Source: Cryptomeria japonica (lineage: Eukaryota > Streptophyta > Pinopsida > Cupressales > Cupressaceae). From it: DNA of 64,000 bases. This document shows, in pieces, positions 11,875-22,952 of this stretch. Position numbers and translations under genes: made by a program. Within the stretch, counting starts at the first letter, position 1. Every line of letters begins with the position of its first letter. Location of the stretch: NCBI RefSeq assembly GCF_030272615.1, contig NC_081405.1, forward strand, positions 19,116,547 through 19,180,546, given 5' to 3'. The notes under the pieces were generated by a model. That model was not told the origin of the DNA, searched no databases, and was given only the letters and a program-made list of their open reading frames with translations.

Positions 11875-13839
11875 CATAGTGAAACTTAAAGAAAACAATG
11901 AAGATTGGATTACATGGGGAATTCAAAGCACACAACGCGACCAAAGGACCAGATAGGGACGTGACTCAATAAGGCGACATATAGGATGGAAATTTTTTTA
12001 TTAGTACTGCCAACACATAGCAACATCTAACTAGGGGCAATACTCTTAAACCTAATAATGGAAGTGGATTCTACATTACTTGTGATTCATTGAGTTCCTC
12101 ATTCAAAATTGGCTGGAAATAATACCAAAAACATTCGTAAACACACTCACAAAATTCAAAAACATTCAAAAACACTCACAAAATCCAAAAACATGTGAAA
12201 AACATAAAAAAGCAATCAAAAACATTGCAACACATATAATATTCTTTGTACATACGCATCACAATAGACACCAAGCAAACATTTTGAGCTACTCAAATGA
12301 TGATCACTTATCAAATCAACCAACCAATCAAAACATCTACACACAACTGTCTTCACAAGGATGCATCTTTCCTCACAGATAAGACATGGTAGCATTTTCT
12401 TTGACAAGAAAATTTTGTTTAAGGTACCAAGTACTTGGTCAGTTTGTTATTTATTTATTCATATCAGGTTCCTACACTACTCCAGGATATCCACAAGTGA
12501 TTAGAGTAGTCGGGATGGCTCCTGATATCTTCTTCTTTGTTTGTTGTTTGCGGATTATTCGAATGAAGTTTTGGGGCATGTACTAATGGTGTCTATGTGG
12601 GAAGTTCACGAAGCTACATGATCCTATGCAAAATATAGTCATGAATCACTATGGCTTACTGACTATAGCGTATACCTTGACCATTTGTGCATGAACCAGA
12701 ATGGAGGGTAACTTTTCATTCTCTATGATGCTTGCTTAGAGGTAAAATGCTCAAACTTGGTTCCTGCTACCTCGGCCAAGAACGATACTACCATGCTCGA
12801 TGAGGAAAATAAAGCACTATGAATAATCTATGGATCGTCATTTCATCTCATCTGTATATATTGTATTCCGTTGCATTCCATCCATCCATGCATCCATATT
12901 GTTGCATATCATTCATACATAGTAATGACAATGGATACTCTCTTTTTTTGATCTTCTTCCATAGGAATGAATCTTAGGTCCTCCATACCTTCTATCTAAA
13001 ATTGAATCCCCCCCTCACCCTCCCCATCTGGGTCATCATCATAATCCCTTCATCGGTTCCCATCAACCCAATCAAGCCAGTTACTCTGTCTACACAGGCA
13101 CATCGACTCACACACAACTAGACTATCAACATATACTTTTTGATCAAGTATCTTCAGGTCTCATCAGGTAATCAATTATGGCAATCCTAAACTACAATAG
13201 ACATTTATCACAATGATCTAGTCTCCACGGGGCTGCTATGATTCACCACAAACAACCTACAACGCAAACACTATTAATTGATCAACCAATCAAACACAAT
13301 CAAAATGGACAATTATATCAATTGTCTAAGTCTCAATGAGTATTTTGCTTCAGATACCTTGACTTCATCGGGCAATTACATCAATTGTCTAAGTCACAGC
13401 AGGTCACTTTGATTCACTTACTCAGACTTTATCTTGTCCAAGCGAACAACTAACATCAATTGTCACACTTTGACTCGACCAGGGCAATTTAACTGATTGC
13501 ACCAGATTGTCCAACCAATTTTGATCAATTGTATAGCATCAATCAAAACCACAAAACCGCATTTGCACCGTATCTCTTGCCTGACCTAAGGGTACTCATT
13601 GGCTTGTTGTTTCTCCACATTCACTCTGTTTTCTCCCATTCTTTCACCATTATTTCTAATTTCTTCTATTTTACCTCCCCTCAACTTCTTTCTCTTTTTC
13701 GAGAGATCGCCCAATTTTTCAAAAACATTTGGCCCATCTCTTGAGGGGGCATACCACCCACTAAATTAACATTTATGGGGTATTTTTCTCATACCTATTT
13801 TTCTTTCTTTGAAATGACGCGATAAACCGCACCATCTCA

Positions 13840-13851
13840 AAGAGGGGCAAA
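13840..13851 (+). other. polypurine tract of the Tat-type element
   Basis: AAAGAGGGGCAAA lies immediately before the TGTAGTCAC start of the LTR. This is the position and composition expected of the primer for plus-strand DNA synthesis. Confidence 0.6.
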
Positions 13852-15340
13852 TGTAGTCACATAAATCCGTCCACTTAATTAAATGAATATTTACTATTTA
13901 TTTGATTATTTAACTATCAATAATCAGTTAATTAAATTAATATTTAATTAATTCATCCTCAACCTCTTCTCCTATTAATTAAATAAATTAGTGAATTTAT
14001 TTAAATTAATTCACTAAGCCACACTCTAAATATATTAAATGAATAAAACACATTTAGTTAATTTAACTTCCTTTCTTCACTTAAATAAATAATAAAACAT
14101 TTATTTAAAATCCCTAAACAACCCCCCCACTTGCATTCTCCTACAAATGCAAGTTGCACCTATTTTGTTGAAATAATGAATTTTATTTTAATTAAAATTC
14201 CATTTTCTCTCACCCACCAAACCCACTAGACTCTTCTAACCCATTCTAGATTCTTTTAAACCATTCCTAATTAGCCTAAACCCATCCCCTAATTATTGTC
14301 ACATTCCTAAGCAACTTGAAGTCACTTCTCAAAGCCTCCAAAGTTTTTGAAAAGCATTAAATGCTTTATGTCTCCAACAAGTTAACCCCTAAAGTCTTCC
14401 AAACCATTAATTGTTCTTACATGACCATTTATGACTCTTACATAACCATTAATGGTTAAACTCAACTCACCCACATGGTTAGAGACTTTCCCTCTAACTC
14501 AACCTCCATTTAACTCATGGATCTCTTCAAGCATTCATTTCTTTGACCATGGTTATCCCCACTAACTCTTGCATACGAGTTTGTCCATTGGATAAAAGCA
14601 TTATTCATTGGATAAAGGCTTTATTCGTTCAACTCAAGCCTAATCTTACCTCCTAAGGTAACCTTCATGTCATCTCAAGTATTTAATGCTTCTTCCCTCT
14701 CCTCTCAAGCCATCTCATGTTGACATTTGTCATCCTGGGATTGGGTTGAAAGCCCTCACATGGATCATAAACCCATCAATCCTGACCCTTGTTGAGATTA
14801 CTCAATCTCAACCATCCATTGCCCTATTTTTCCTATAAATAGAGCCCATTCCTTCTAAATCCAGATCCAAAAATCTTGTATGCATCTAACCTATAGTAAA
14901 ATTGAGAGACCATTTAGGAGCAAAATCATATCTAGTTTGTTATTTTGGCTTAAATCAATATAGATTAATTAGGTATTTTCTCATATCTAGTTTTTTTGCA
15001 TTTGCATACTCTTTTATCTTCATTATTCATAAATCTTGAATCTCTATAACAAATCCATACTAGTGCAAAAATATGAGGGCTACACTCATGTGGAACTTGG
15101 AGAGGAGAGAAACAAGGGAGGAGCAAATATGAGCAAATTGTAGAGCATTTGGGAGGGTTTAGTGTCTTTTCTCTATTTTTGTATGTTTTCTATAATATGT
15201 TTGATCTCTCTTGATATGCATGCTTAGGATTGTAGTTTCTTTCATCTTTTGTTGTTGATTGATACTAACTAACACTAACGTTTGAATCTTGTGTGTTTCT
15301 AACATCCTTTTTGCAGTGCATCAGTGTGCATTTTAGTTTT
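13852..15340 (+). mobile_element. 3' LTR of the Tat-type element (right end approximate)
   Basis: It starts with TGTAGTCACATAAATCC directly after a polypurine tract. The first 250 bp are very rich in TTAATTAA-type sequence. A TATA box TATAAATA at 14834-14841 is followed by transcribed-like sequence, consistent with a U3-R-U5 layout. The end is a guess: a CA dinucleotide near 15327-15340 follows the T-rich stretch CTTTTTTGCAGTGCATCA. Without the 5' copy the boundary cannot be fixed. Confidence 0.6.
14834..14841 (+). promoter_or_regulatory. TATA box in the LTR
   Basis: TATAAATA within CCTATAAATAGAGCCC lies about 980 bp into the LTR, at a position suited to starting the element's genomic RNA. 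Confidence 0.5.
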
Positions 15341-15579
15341 CAAGTTTTCACCTATAGATTATATTTTTAATCAAAATTACATAAATTTAGAGGTTAAATT
15401 CATAAAAAACACTAATTTATTTTGGTTGATTTGATTTGTAGGTTGCATAATTTGTAGGTTGCATAATTTGTAACTTTTATTTTCAAATTTGATCTTAGAC
15501 ATTCATAATGACAATAGATCTGATTTATTTTCCATTTTAAATATGATTACATTTCTTTTTACTTATATTTATCATAATC

Positions 15580-16674
15580 ATGTGTTGGACAATGGTTTCT
15601 TTCACTTCACATTGCTTCTTTTTCATTCATAACACTTTGGCATATTGCATTTTTAGAATTTCCAAAATGCTTCATATTAATCAAACAAATCTCAAAGCTT
15701 TTATCCACGATGCATGTCATTTTATGGTGATATTTTTAGGAAAATGCATTACATATGAAGATCACATAAAAGCTTTTGGAGATCATAGTCCTAGAGATGC
15801 TAATAAAAAACCTTACACTTGTACCTCTCCTAGGGTATCTCATGTGAATGAAGAAAGAGTCAATACTCCTATCAATGATCTCATTAATAAAGATCAAGCA
15901 TTGAAGAGAAACATAACACCATTTTCTTCTCATACACATGCCTTAACACAAGGGAGGCAAGGTCAAAATATTGGTGTGTCAATCTCTCTCGATCCCCTTT
16001 ATTCTCCTAGAATTTATCTTAACCATCAAAACATTTGTAGAGAAGATGATGTTATGCATTTCATTCATGATCTATCTCCCCATATAACATTAAGTAAAGG
16101 TGGGGTCTTACATGATAAGGATCTTCCTTCACAGCCTATCAAAGAGGATATGCATGATGGTAGAAAGGAGAACTTTTCTACAAAGGATATTCCTTCTTCA
16201 CCTACTTCTCCCTTTGTTCCTTCTAGATGTACTTACACTACAAATTTTAAAGAAATTCATTATAATACTCCTACTCAATTAAAAAACTCTAATAGGAGTG
16301 GCTATAACATGATACCACAACAAGCTTATATAGGACAAGGACTTGGAAAATTTGAACAAGGTATCAAAGTCCCTATAAACCCTCCTACACAAGCTAGTAC
16401 AAAAGGTCTACGAAATCCTCATTATTCACCTATGGATGATCTTCGTAGGGTTAAAAATACTAAGGATTACTTTGCAAAATATAAACTATATTATCCATCT
16501 AAGGGTGCTTCTTCCTCAAACACTCCTTTTTGCTTACATCATCAAACTAATGATCATGATACTAATGATTGTCCAGATTTTCAAAATGAAATGCATGGAC
16601 ACATTGGTAATGATACAGTAAAAATCATAGAAAATAATCTATCTTCTTATAGCAATGCTTGTGCTACATCTTGA
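15580..16674 (+). CDS. uncharacterised retroelement ORF with CHHC knuckle, 364 codons
   Basis: This is an uninterrupted 364-codon frame. The N-terminal part is unremarkable. Near residue 248 it has a glycine-rich motif, YIGQGLGKFEQGI, that resembles the core of a G-patch as found in Tat-type gag-pol linkers. Near residue 318 comes a knuckle of the form C-x2-H-x4-H-x4-C (CLHHQTNDHDTNDC). These two features suggest descent from the gag-protease region of a gypsy element. The start is uncertain and the first 60 residues may be non-coding. It lies upstream of a second short ORF with a similar knuckle. I do not recognise a family with certainty. Confidence 0.4.
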   Translation: MCWTMVSFTSHCFFFIHNTLAYCIFRISKMLHINQTNLKAFIHDACHFMVIFLGKCITYEDHIKAFGDHSPRDANKKPYTCTSPRVSHVNEERVNTPINDLINKDQALKRNITPFSSHTHALTQGRQGQNIGVSISLDPLYSPRIYLNHQNICREDDVMHFIHDLSPHITLSKGGVLHDKDLPSQPIKEDMHDGRKENFSTKDIPSSPTSPFVPSRCTYTTNFKEIHYNTPTQLKNSNRSGYNMIPQQAYIGQGLGKFEQGIKVPINPPTQASTKGLRNPHYSPMDDLRRVKNTKDYFAKYKLYYPSKGASSSNTPFCLHHQTNDHDTNDCPDFQNEMHGHIGNDTVKIIENNLSSYSNACATS

Positions 16675-16741
16675 GAGACAAGACCTACTCGAATTGATGA
16701 CCAAGCTAAATTAGCCACTAGAACCTTTTGGAGATTGAAGT

Positions 16742-17029
16742 ATGATAATAATTGTTTTTCCTTTCATTAGACTTAATTTAAATTATAAGCATAAGCAAGG
16801 TGATCAACATTGTCTTTTTCATCATAGTTATTTTCATTCTCTTGGAAATTGTAAAGCATTTAAAACATTTTTTCAAGGCCAATATGATCAAGCTCGCATA
16901 GCTCTTACAACTGATCTTGCACTCTTTCTTGGTGAGGCTAGATTGTGCCTTAGCACTCCATTCACCCTCCATGTTTCTCCTCACCCTATGACACTAGTAG
17001 TTAACTTCATTGGGGGCTTTTTGTCATAA
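16742..17029 (+). CDS. short ORF with a second CHHC-like knuckle
   Basis: A 95-codon frame contains CLFHHSYFHSLGNCKAFK, a Cys/His pattern very like the one in the preceding ORF, followed by FFQGQYDQARIAL. It probably belonged to the same polyprotein and has been separated by a stop at 16672-16674. No further domain is visible. Confidence 0.35.
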   Translation: MIIIVFPFIRLNLNYKHKQGDQHCLFHHSYFHSLGNCKAFKTFFQGQYDQARIALTTDLALFLGEARLCLSTPFTLHVSPHPMTLVVNFIGGFLS

Positions 17030-18933
17030 TAGGTGATACTTTTTCAATAAGAATCATCTTGGGGCAGCAACATAAATTATTCTTTCTTCTATCCTTGTAG
17101 GGAAAGAATGTTATCATATCTCCGTTCTCTATCTAAGGCTTCACTATTTCCTTTCTTGCTTGAAACAATATGTCTCTTATGAATAATCTCTCCTTAATGG
17201 TGTGTGTGATCCTTCATCTTAAACTTTCCTTCTTTGAAGATTACTTCTTCTTTGGAGTTACATTTTGCATATGTTGATGTCTTTTCTTGTATTGAATATT
17301 CCTTTGTGTGATTACATAGGTCATTTAATTATGTATAATCTCACCTTAGAGATTGTGTAATTATTCTCATTGTCCCTACACTTGCGATGCATTGATTTTT
17401 CCTATCCTTTCTAAGGATCCACTTTTGCTTTGTTGAGTGGTGTTTTATTACAATGTGATGTTATTCCTTGTGTGAAGTTGTTTTTTACTCGAGGATTCTC
17501 TCTTATACAAGAAGTATGTATCCTTGAATACAACCTCTTTATACTTGGCAACGTATATTTATTTTTAACAAACCCTTCACATTGGGTCAAAAGTGTCATT
17601 CTTCATCAAGAATCCCTTTCACTTAGCAATAGGAGGGAGGTAGACATTCTCTTTCTCCTTCTCTTCATTTGGTAGAAGATTTTATGTTTGTCCAAAATAT
17701 CCTCTTGGAAGTAGATGTCTTTTGAGAAAATATCTCTTCTTCTCCAAGGATTCCCTTTACACTTGTTGCAAGATATCTCTTTTTTCAACTCTCTCATCCT
17801 TGCTTGTAAGAGTATTGCCTCTTTAGTTTGGATTTATGAACATTGTTGCCTAAAAGGATATATCCTTGGTGTTAAAGGTGTGTATCCTTGTTTCTATCTT
17901 CCTTAAGACATCAACATAGGGCTATGTTGACATCTTAAGGTGGGGGGGGCATACATATCGCCCTCTTTGTACTATATTTTTGCATGTCTTAAACATGGTG
18001 TTCATTCTTGAAACTAGAGAAAATAAAATCTTACATGATATGCTTCATGCTCAGAACCAGATGCAACATTTTTATATGTCTTATATGGGGTGCACATTCT
18101 TAATACTTGAGAAAACAAACTCTTACATGAGATGTCCTCAAAACTAGGCATATATTTGTCTTATACGGGGTTACACACACTCTAAACTAGAGAAAACAAA
18201 CTCTTACATGATATTTTCTTGAAATCAAACACACAATTTCATTTTCATTTCATGTCTTACACAAGTTGTTCCATGTTCAAAACCGAAGAAAAAAAATCCT
18301 ATATAAGATGCTTAACACCTGAAACTAGACAGTTGCATACACATGATGAGTAGAACTAGCAAAACATAGCTAGACTATTTTGAATCTCCTCCCCAACATG
18401 GATCACCTAGAAAAACACAACTAGTCCATGGCATCCATGTCCTCTCTCGCTTTTCTTCTCATGGATCACCTAGTTAAACACAACTAGAATGTGATATCCA
18501 TGTCTTCCCTTTATTCTCTCCATGAGATCATAGATTTGTGATTTGTTGTTCATGGTTTGATGCATTCTCTTTCTCTTTTTATGTGATCGTTTGTGTCTTT
18601 CTGATGGCATTTCAAGAATTATATTAGTGGTTGGGACATTTTAATTATTGAAGTTTCTTCAGCTAGTCGACTTGAGGTTTTGTTTTGGTTTTCAGCTTTT
18701 GTGTGTTGTGTGTCTTTTGTCTGCGTTTGTTTTTTTATCTTTTGTCTTGTTTTGTGTTCCCTTGTATGTGATTGTGTGAGTTAATATCCTAAGATTGGGG
18801 GATTGGTTCCTTAAAATTAGTGATGTCTTATCTCCTTGTGCTTACACTCCTAATTGCTCCTCTTTCTCATCTTTCATCTACTTTACTGCGCGTATTTGCA
18901 TAGTCTCATACTTCTGTTAAAGTGGGGGATAAA

Positions 18934-19600
18934 TGTACCATCATAAATTGTCACCACTCCAATTTACACCTCATGTTTGTGCCCCTACTTTAGCATGTCC
19001 TATCCTCATCCCCTTTCTAGGTCTGTTTGTACCTATTCTCTAGCTTTGAGGCCATGAACAACCTTTTGTGTCTCCTGCCAGGAGATACCCACTCTCTTTC
19101 AACATTGTTTTGGTCCTGGTTGTAGTGGGGCCAGGGCACCTCAAAACACCATGGTACCGCTCAATCCGACCCTAATTTGGAAAAGGGTAGGGCTATATCT
19201 CATCGGTAATATTTGATCCTCGTGGCTCTGCATTATCATTGGAGGTTGGCCTAATTAGTAATTTACCTAGAAACTCCTATATAAAGACATATAATCAACC
19301 TATTAAAAATCTAAGCAATCTAAGACTATTGCATATGTGATTCATCAAGCATTTTCAGAGATCTTCGACTGCATATTCATCATTCAACCATTGTGGAGCA
19401 AAATTACATCAATCTTATACAAGCATGTGTGTGTGATTAGGGTTTTTTTGTTTGTCACGCCATTTTATACAACATTTATGATTACATTCAAAGAGCAAAG
19501 CATCATCATCAACAATTGCATATATGAGGTATATCTATTTAGCATTTATTTTAGTATTTGTATTATTTAATTCAAGTTTAATTCCTAAACCAAGGTTTGA
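18934..19600 (+). mobile_element. LTR of the second gypsy-like remnant (right end approximate)
   Basis: It begins TGTACCATCATAAATTGTC after a polypurine tract. A TATA box TATATAAAG is at 19278-19286. A diverged relative of its first 100 bp (ATTTACAC, GTGCCCCTACTTT, ATGTCC) occurs at 42760-42850. The right boundary is not determined. Confidence 0.5.
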
Positions 19601-19899
19601 CTTAGGAAAAATCGTATTCCCAACAATTTTGTCTTTCTTTATGTGTGTAGGAAACAGGTACGTTTGGGAGGATTGACATAATTCACAGAGATGAACAAGT
19701 TCAACTCTTGATGATGGAAAATTCGGAGGACCATGGCGAATTGATAATACCCGGTTCTGAAAAATGAGGCCAAACCTATGGGAACAAATCCATGACATCT
19801 TATTTTGCCTAGATCCAGGTTGGTGTCTCCATACGATATCTGTAGCTCACTGTTTCTGCTTGATCACTTCATTTATCACCTATTTTGCCTTAATCTTAA
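19601..19899. other. unassigned sequence between two retroelement remnants
   Basis: I see no gene. It may be the end of the upstream LTR plus leader sequence (GTAGGAAACAGGTACG). It precedes the point where minus-strand gag similarity starts. Confidence 0.3.
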
Positions 19900-21520
19900 A
19901 CAATCCAATTTAATTCAATTTAAGGAGGAGAAAGCCCTATCCAAGTAACTAGGAATTTGATCAAAATATTGATCTTTCAAGGCTAGATTTAGTAGATTCC
20001 TCTCATCCCTAATGTAATGGTTAATTAGGTCATTTAGTGGTTTTATTAAGTTAATTTAACCCTAACCCTGATTTCCACCATTACAGAAGCATTGTGCATA
20101 AGTGTGTGAAAGAAGCATAATCAAACAACAAAATTTCATCTGTAATATCCTTTTGCAACTTATTAATGAAAATTATTTGAACATCACTATCAGGCATAGG
20201 ATAAACAATTTGTGAGTGCAAATGCATGTATCTACCAATGATATGAGTCACCTTTTCTTTAACCCCTTGTTTATATTACATCAAATCAATTAAAATAATT
20301 TGAGAATTGATATTGTCTTGAAAGTGTTGCACAAATGCATTATAAAAATTATGAAAAGAATTAATTAATCAAGGAGGCAAGGGATAAAACCATTACAAAG
20401 CTTTATCTCTTAATGCACGTGTGGATACTTTTTCCATGAGTATATGATCATGAGAGAGGTTAGTACACAATGTTTGAAATATTTTTCACATGAGTTTGGG
20501 GGGCACCTTTTCCATTGTATAACTCCAAGTGGGAAACCTCCATGTAGTAGGGGACAAGAGTAAGAACAATGTCATCAAAAAGTGGGCTAGCAGTATCTAT
20601 TGTAGGAACATTGAATTTGGATTGGATTAAAGAAACCAATTGTTGTTGTATCTGGATGAGATGCTTTGAGCTAAATTGTTTATAGTGGATTCAGTGGATG
20701 AGTTGGAGTTGGACATGTTGGATTGTGATGGAGTTGTAACATTATGATAGGTAGGTGGATCTTGAGAAAAAGAAGGTGGAACATTATGATATGTGGGCAT
20801 AGGAGATGGTTGGGAAACAAATAAAAGGCTAATGAAAGGAGACTTTTATTAGCATTGATTGATAGGATTTCTCCCATGACTAACATGTGTAGAATTAATA
20901 TTTTATGTAGAGGTAGCCATGATGGAAGATGTATATGTAGGGACATTCGGTAAAGATGTAGGAATATAATGATCATCTTGATTTGTAGAATTTGAAAAAC
21001 CAAGGGTTTCAACACAAATTTTCATTGGTAGAACATTATTGTCAACATTATAAGCAATAATATGCAACACATTCAAACCTTATTCATAACTTCAAACCAT
21101 TCTCCTCAAACCCTCAATCAAGGAGACCGCCTCACTATTCAATTGTTCTTGACCAATCCATTGTTGAAGCCTATCTAATTCATGATCAAGCTTCCCCAAT
21201 TCGTTAATAATCACTCAAATTGAAGATTCATCCTTGTTATGAGAATCACGAGGGTAATGGTTCTCCTGAAAATTAGGTATGTCTTGTGTATGAATAGATG
21301 ATTCACCAAAGTTCCCATGAAATAGGTTAGTTAGCTCGAGATCAATACCCTTTTGGGAAACCATAAGTCTATAACTTCTTCCCATTGGGATGTTGGGTGT
21401 GGGACAAAGGGAAATAAAATTTATACATGAAGAGGGAAAACCCAATGAAATAGAGTTGTAGTCACAATGCCTCTCGTGTAAACAAGAGAAGTGATTAAAC
21501 AATGCAATTTCCAATAGAAT
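19900..21520 (-). pseudogene. gag pseudogene of a minus-strand gypsy element
   Basis: On the minus strand, segments read TMEKVPPKL, NLSHDHILMEKVSTRALRDK, LINSFHNFYNAFVQHFQDNI and HLHSQIVYPMPDSDVQIIFI, in gypsy gag order. Frames are broken repeatedly. The upstream part (21514 down to 20680) is Pro/His-rich and low in complexity. Gag would form the particle; here only fragments remain. The protease and pol parts are missing, since the similarity stops near 19900 where the next element begins. Confidence 0.6.
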
Positions 21521-22630
21521 GATTGATTAACCAATGCACCATAGAAATGATAGATTTGAACAATAAATGGTTCTAAATCTAAAAAATAATATTTAGTAAC
21601 AATCATATATGAACATATAAATCAAAATTTATCCAATGCATTACATCATGTTCACCAAAAATGTAATGGGTAGAAATAGGGTTCACAAGTTTATGCATGC
21701 AAACTAGGAATAAAACCTATCTCCAAGAATTACATTTGGAATGATAGCGGACTCAATTGGCTCAATATCCAATTTGATGGGAAGGGGTTGAACACAAGGT
21801 GAATTCAATACTCTTTGGGATTGAGTCAAAGATGAGCTATGAAAATGATGTAAATTGAATGTAATATCTAGGGCTATTATGTGAAATTGACAACAATTAG
21901 CATGCAAAAACAATTTTAGATTAGATATGCAAACATAAAGTATAGATCTTGAAATAGGAAGCAAAGAGGAACTTGTGTCTAAAATCCAGACTTAGAAATG
22001 CAGGACAATGGTGTTTGGGTGCCAATGTACAAGAGTGTCATATGGTAACAACATATATACTTATGAGAATGTGATGTTGTCTTGAGTGTTTTCCTAAACT
22101 TTCATCACAAAAGTGTTGAGCAATGGTGTGAAAGCAACATTGTCCTTTGTTTTTTTGCCTCTTAAAATTTGGTTATATGCATCTCTGTTTTCTCTTTCTG
22201 AATATATATTTGTTGTCTCCTGAATCAATTGCTTGCACATAACAAAGGAATAATTGTTGTTGGGTGGATAGGCATTTTCCTAGGTCAAACCCCAAGTTTG
22301 AAATTAACTCTATAATTGAATCAAAATTGAAGTGGAAAGCATGCCTTGAAAGGGCAAAAGCTAGATCTGAAATTGGAATGTTAAATTAGAAGGCTATACC
22401 TTTATGAATATTCCTTGTGTTGAAGTCTTCACTAGAATGTTTATGTTGTCATGTACTAATGCATAGATGTCTTCATAAGAACTTGATCATGGATGCCATC
22501 TTGAATTCTTGAAATCTGAATACTTGACCTCTCCTTCATTGCGTCGATGATGTTTTATCACTTGTTCACTTGAATGAAAAAATTATGGAGAGATGTAAGA
22601 TGGATGTCTCAAATGAAGGGGTAAGACTTC

Positions 22631-22640
22631 CTTTTATACC
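22631..22640 (-). promoter_or_regulatory. TATA box of the minus-strand LTR
   Basis: GGTATAAAAG on the minus strand lies about 310 bp from the inferred LTR start, at a normal U3 position. Confidence 0.5.
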
Positions 22641-22748
22641 TCACCTCATGAAGCATGCTTGAAATTGCGAAGCAAGTCGAAACAAAAAAGGAATTTGTGC
22701 CCACTTTTTTTTACCATTAAAGGGTGAAAAATTGGGCCATTTTGGTTA

Positions 22749-22776
22749 GGACAAGGGCATTCAGGCGCCCTTGTCC
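22749..22776. repeat. perfect 10-bp inverted repeat in the LTR
   Basis: GGACAAGGGC and GCCCTTGTCC are separated by an 8-base loop. This could form a hairpin in U3. Confidence 0.8.
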
Positions 22777-22952
22777 AATTCATCAGGGTTGAACAAGGAC
22801 CAAAGAGCAAGGTGCAAAATGAGGATTGGAAATTTGAAGTTTGCAAAATCAGGCATGATCGGATCACAGAAGGCCAAAACACTAAGTGAGGCCTAAGTGA
22901 GTATGAAATTGTATAGGGATACAATCTATGACGTTACAAGACATAAACAACA

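Larger units (their letters stand above)
11128..13851. other. non-coding 3' region of the Tat-type element
   Basis: No convincing gene is present. It holds the GGTTCAAG inverted repeats (11697-11874), an A-rich stretch of short repeats around AAAAACACTC (12120-12220) and loosely repeated segments containing ATCAATTGTCTAAGTC (13310-13480). It ends in a purine tract AAGAGGGGCAAA (about 13840-13851) next to the LTR start. Confidence 0.5.
1..15340 (+). mobile_element. Ty3/gypsy LTR retrotransposon, Tat/Ogre-type, degenerate, 5' end outside window
   Basis: The window opens inside gag. Domains then follow in the order gag, protease, reverse transcriptase, RNase H, second RNase H and integrase, which is the Ty3/gypsy order. 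The second RNase H between RT-RNase H and integrase, the protease C-terminal motif LLLGRPWVHA and the CHHC gag knuckle are typical of the Tat/Ogre lineage. A long non-coding and antisense-coding stretch (6.9-13.8 kb) precedes a purine-rich tract and an LTR start at 13852. The polyprotein has many nonsense codons and at least two frameshifts, so the copy is dead. The right end is approximate because the 5' LTR is not available for comparison. Confidence 0.8.
15350..18933 (+). mobile_element. second gypsy-like remnant, internal region
   Basis: This stretch carries two open frames with zinc-knuckle-like motifs (15580-16674 and 16742-17029). It ends in a purine tract AAAGTGGGGGATAAA (about 18920-18933) next to an LTR-like start, TGTACCATC. 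Another purine-rich site, GGTGGGGGGGGCATAC, lies at 17939-17954. From about 17030 to 18900 no protein domain can be recognised. That part is T-rich and has repeated phrases such as AGAAAACAAACTCTTACATG (18040-18220). I infer a non-autonomous or heavily deleted LTR element; no RT or integrase is seen. Confidence 0.45.
22000..22952 (-). mobile_element. 5' LTR of the minus-strand gypsy remnant (left end approximate)
   Basis: Read on the minus strand, it starts TGTTGTTTATGTCTTG at 22952. It contains a perfect 10-bp inverted repeat GGACAAGGGC/GCCCTTGTCC (22749-22776) and a TATA box GGTATAAAAG (22631-22640), followed by leader and then gag. This order supports an LTR. The right end coincides with the first LINE codons, so the element may have inserted into the LINE. 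Confidence 0.5.
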
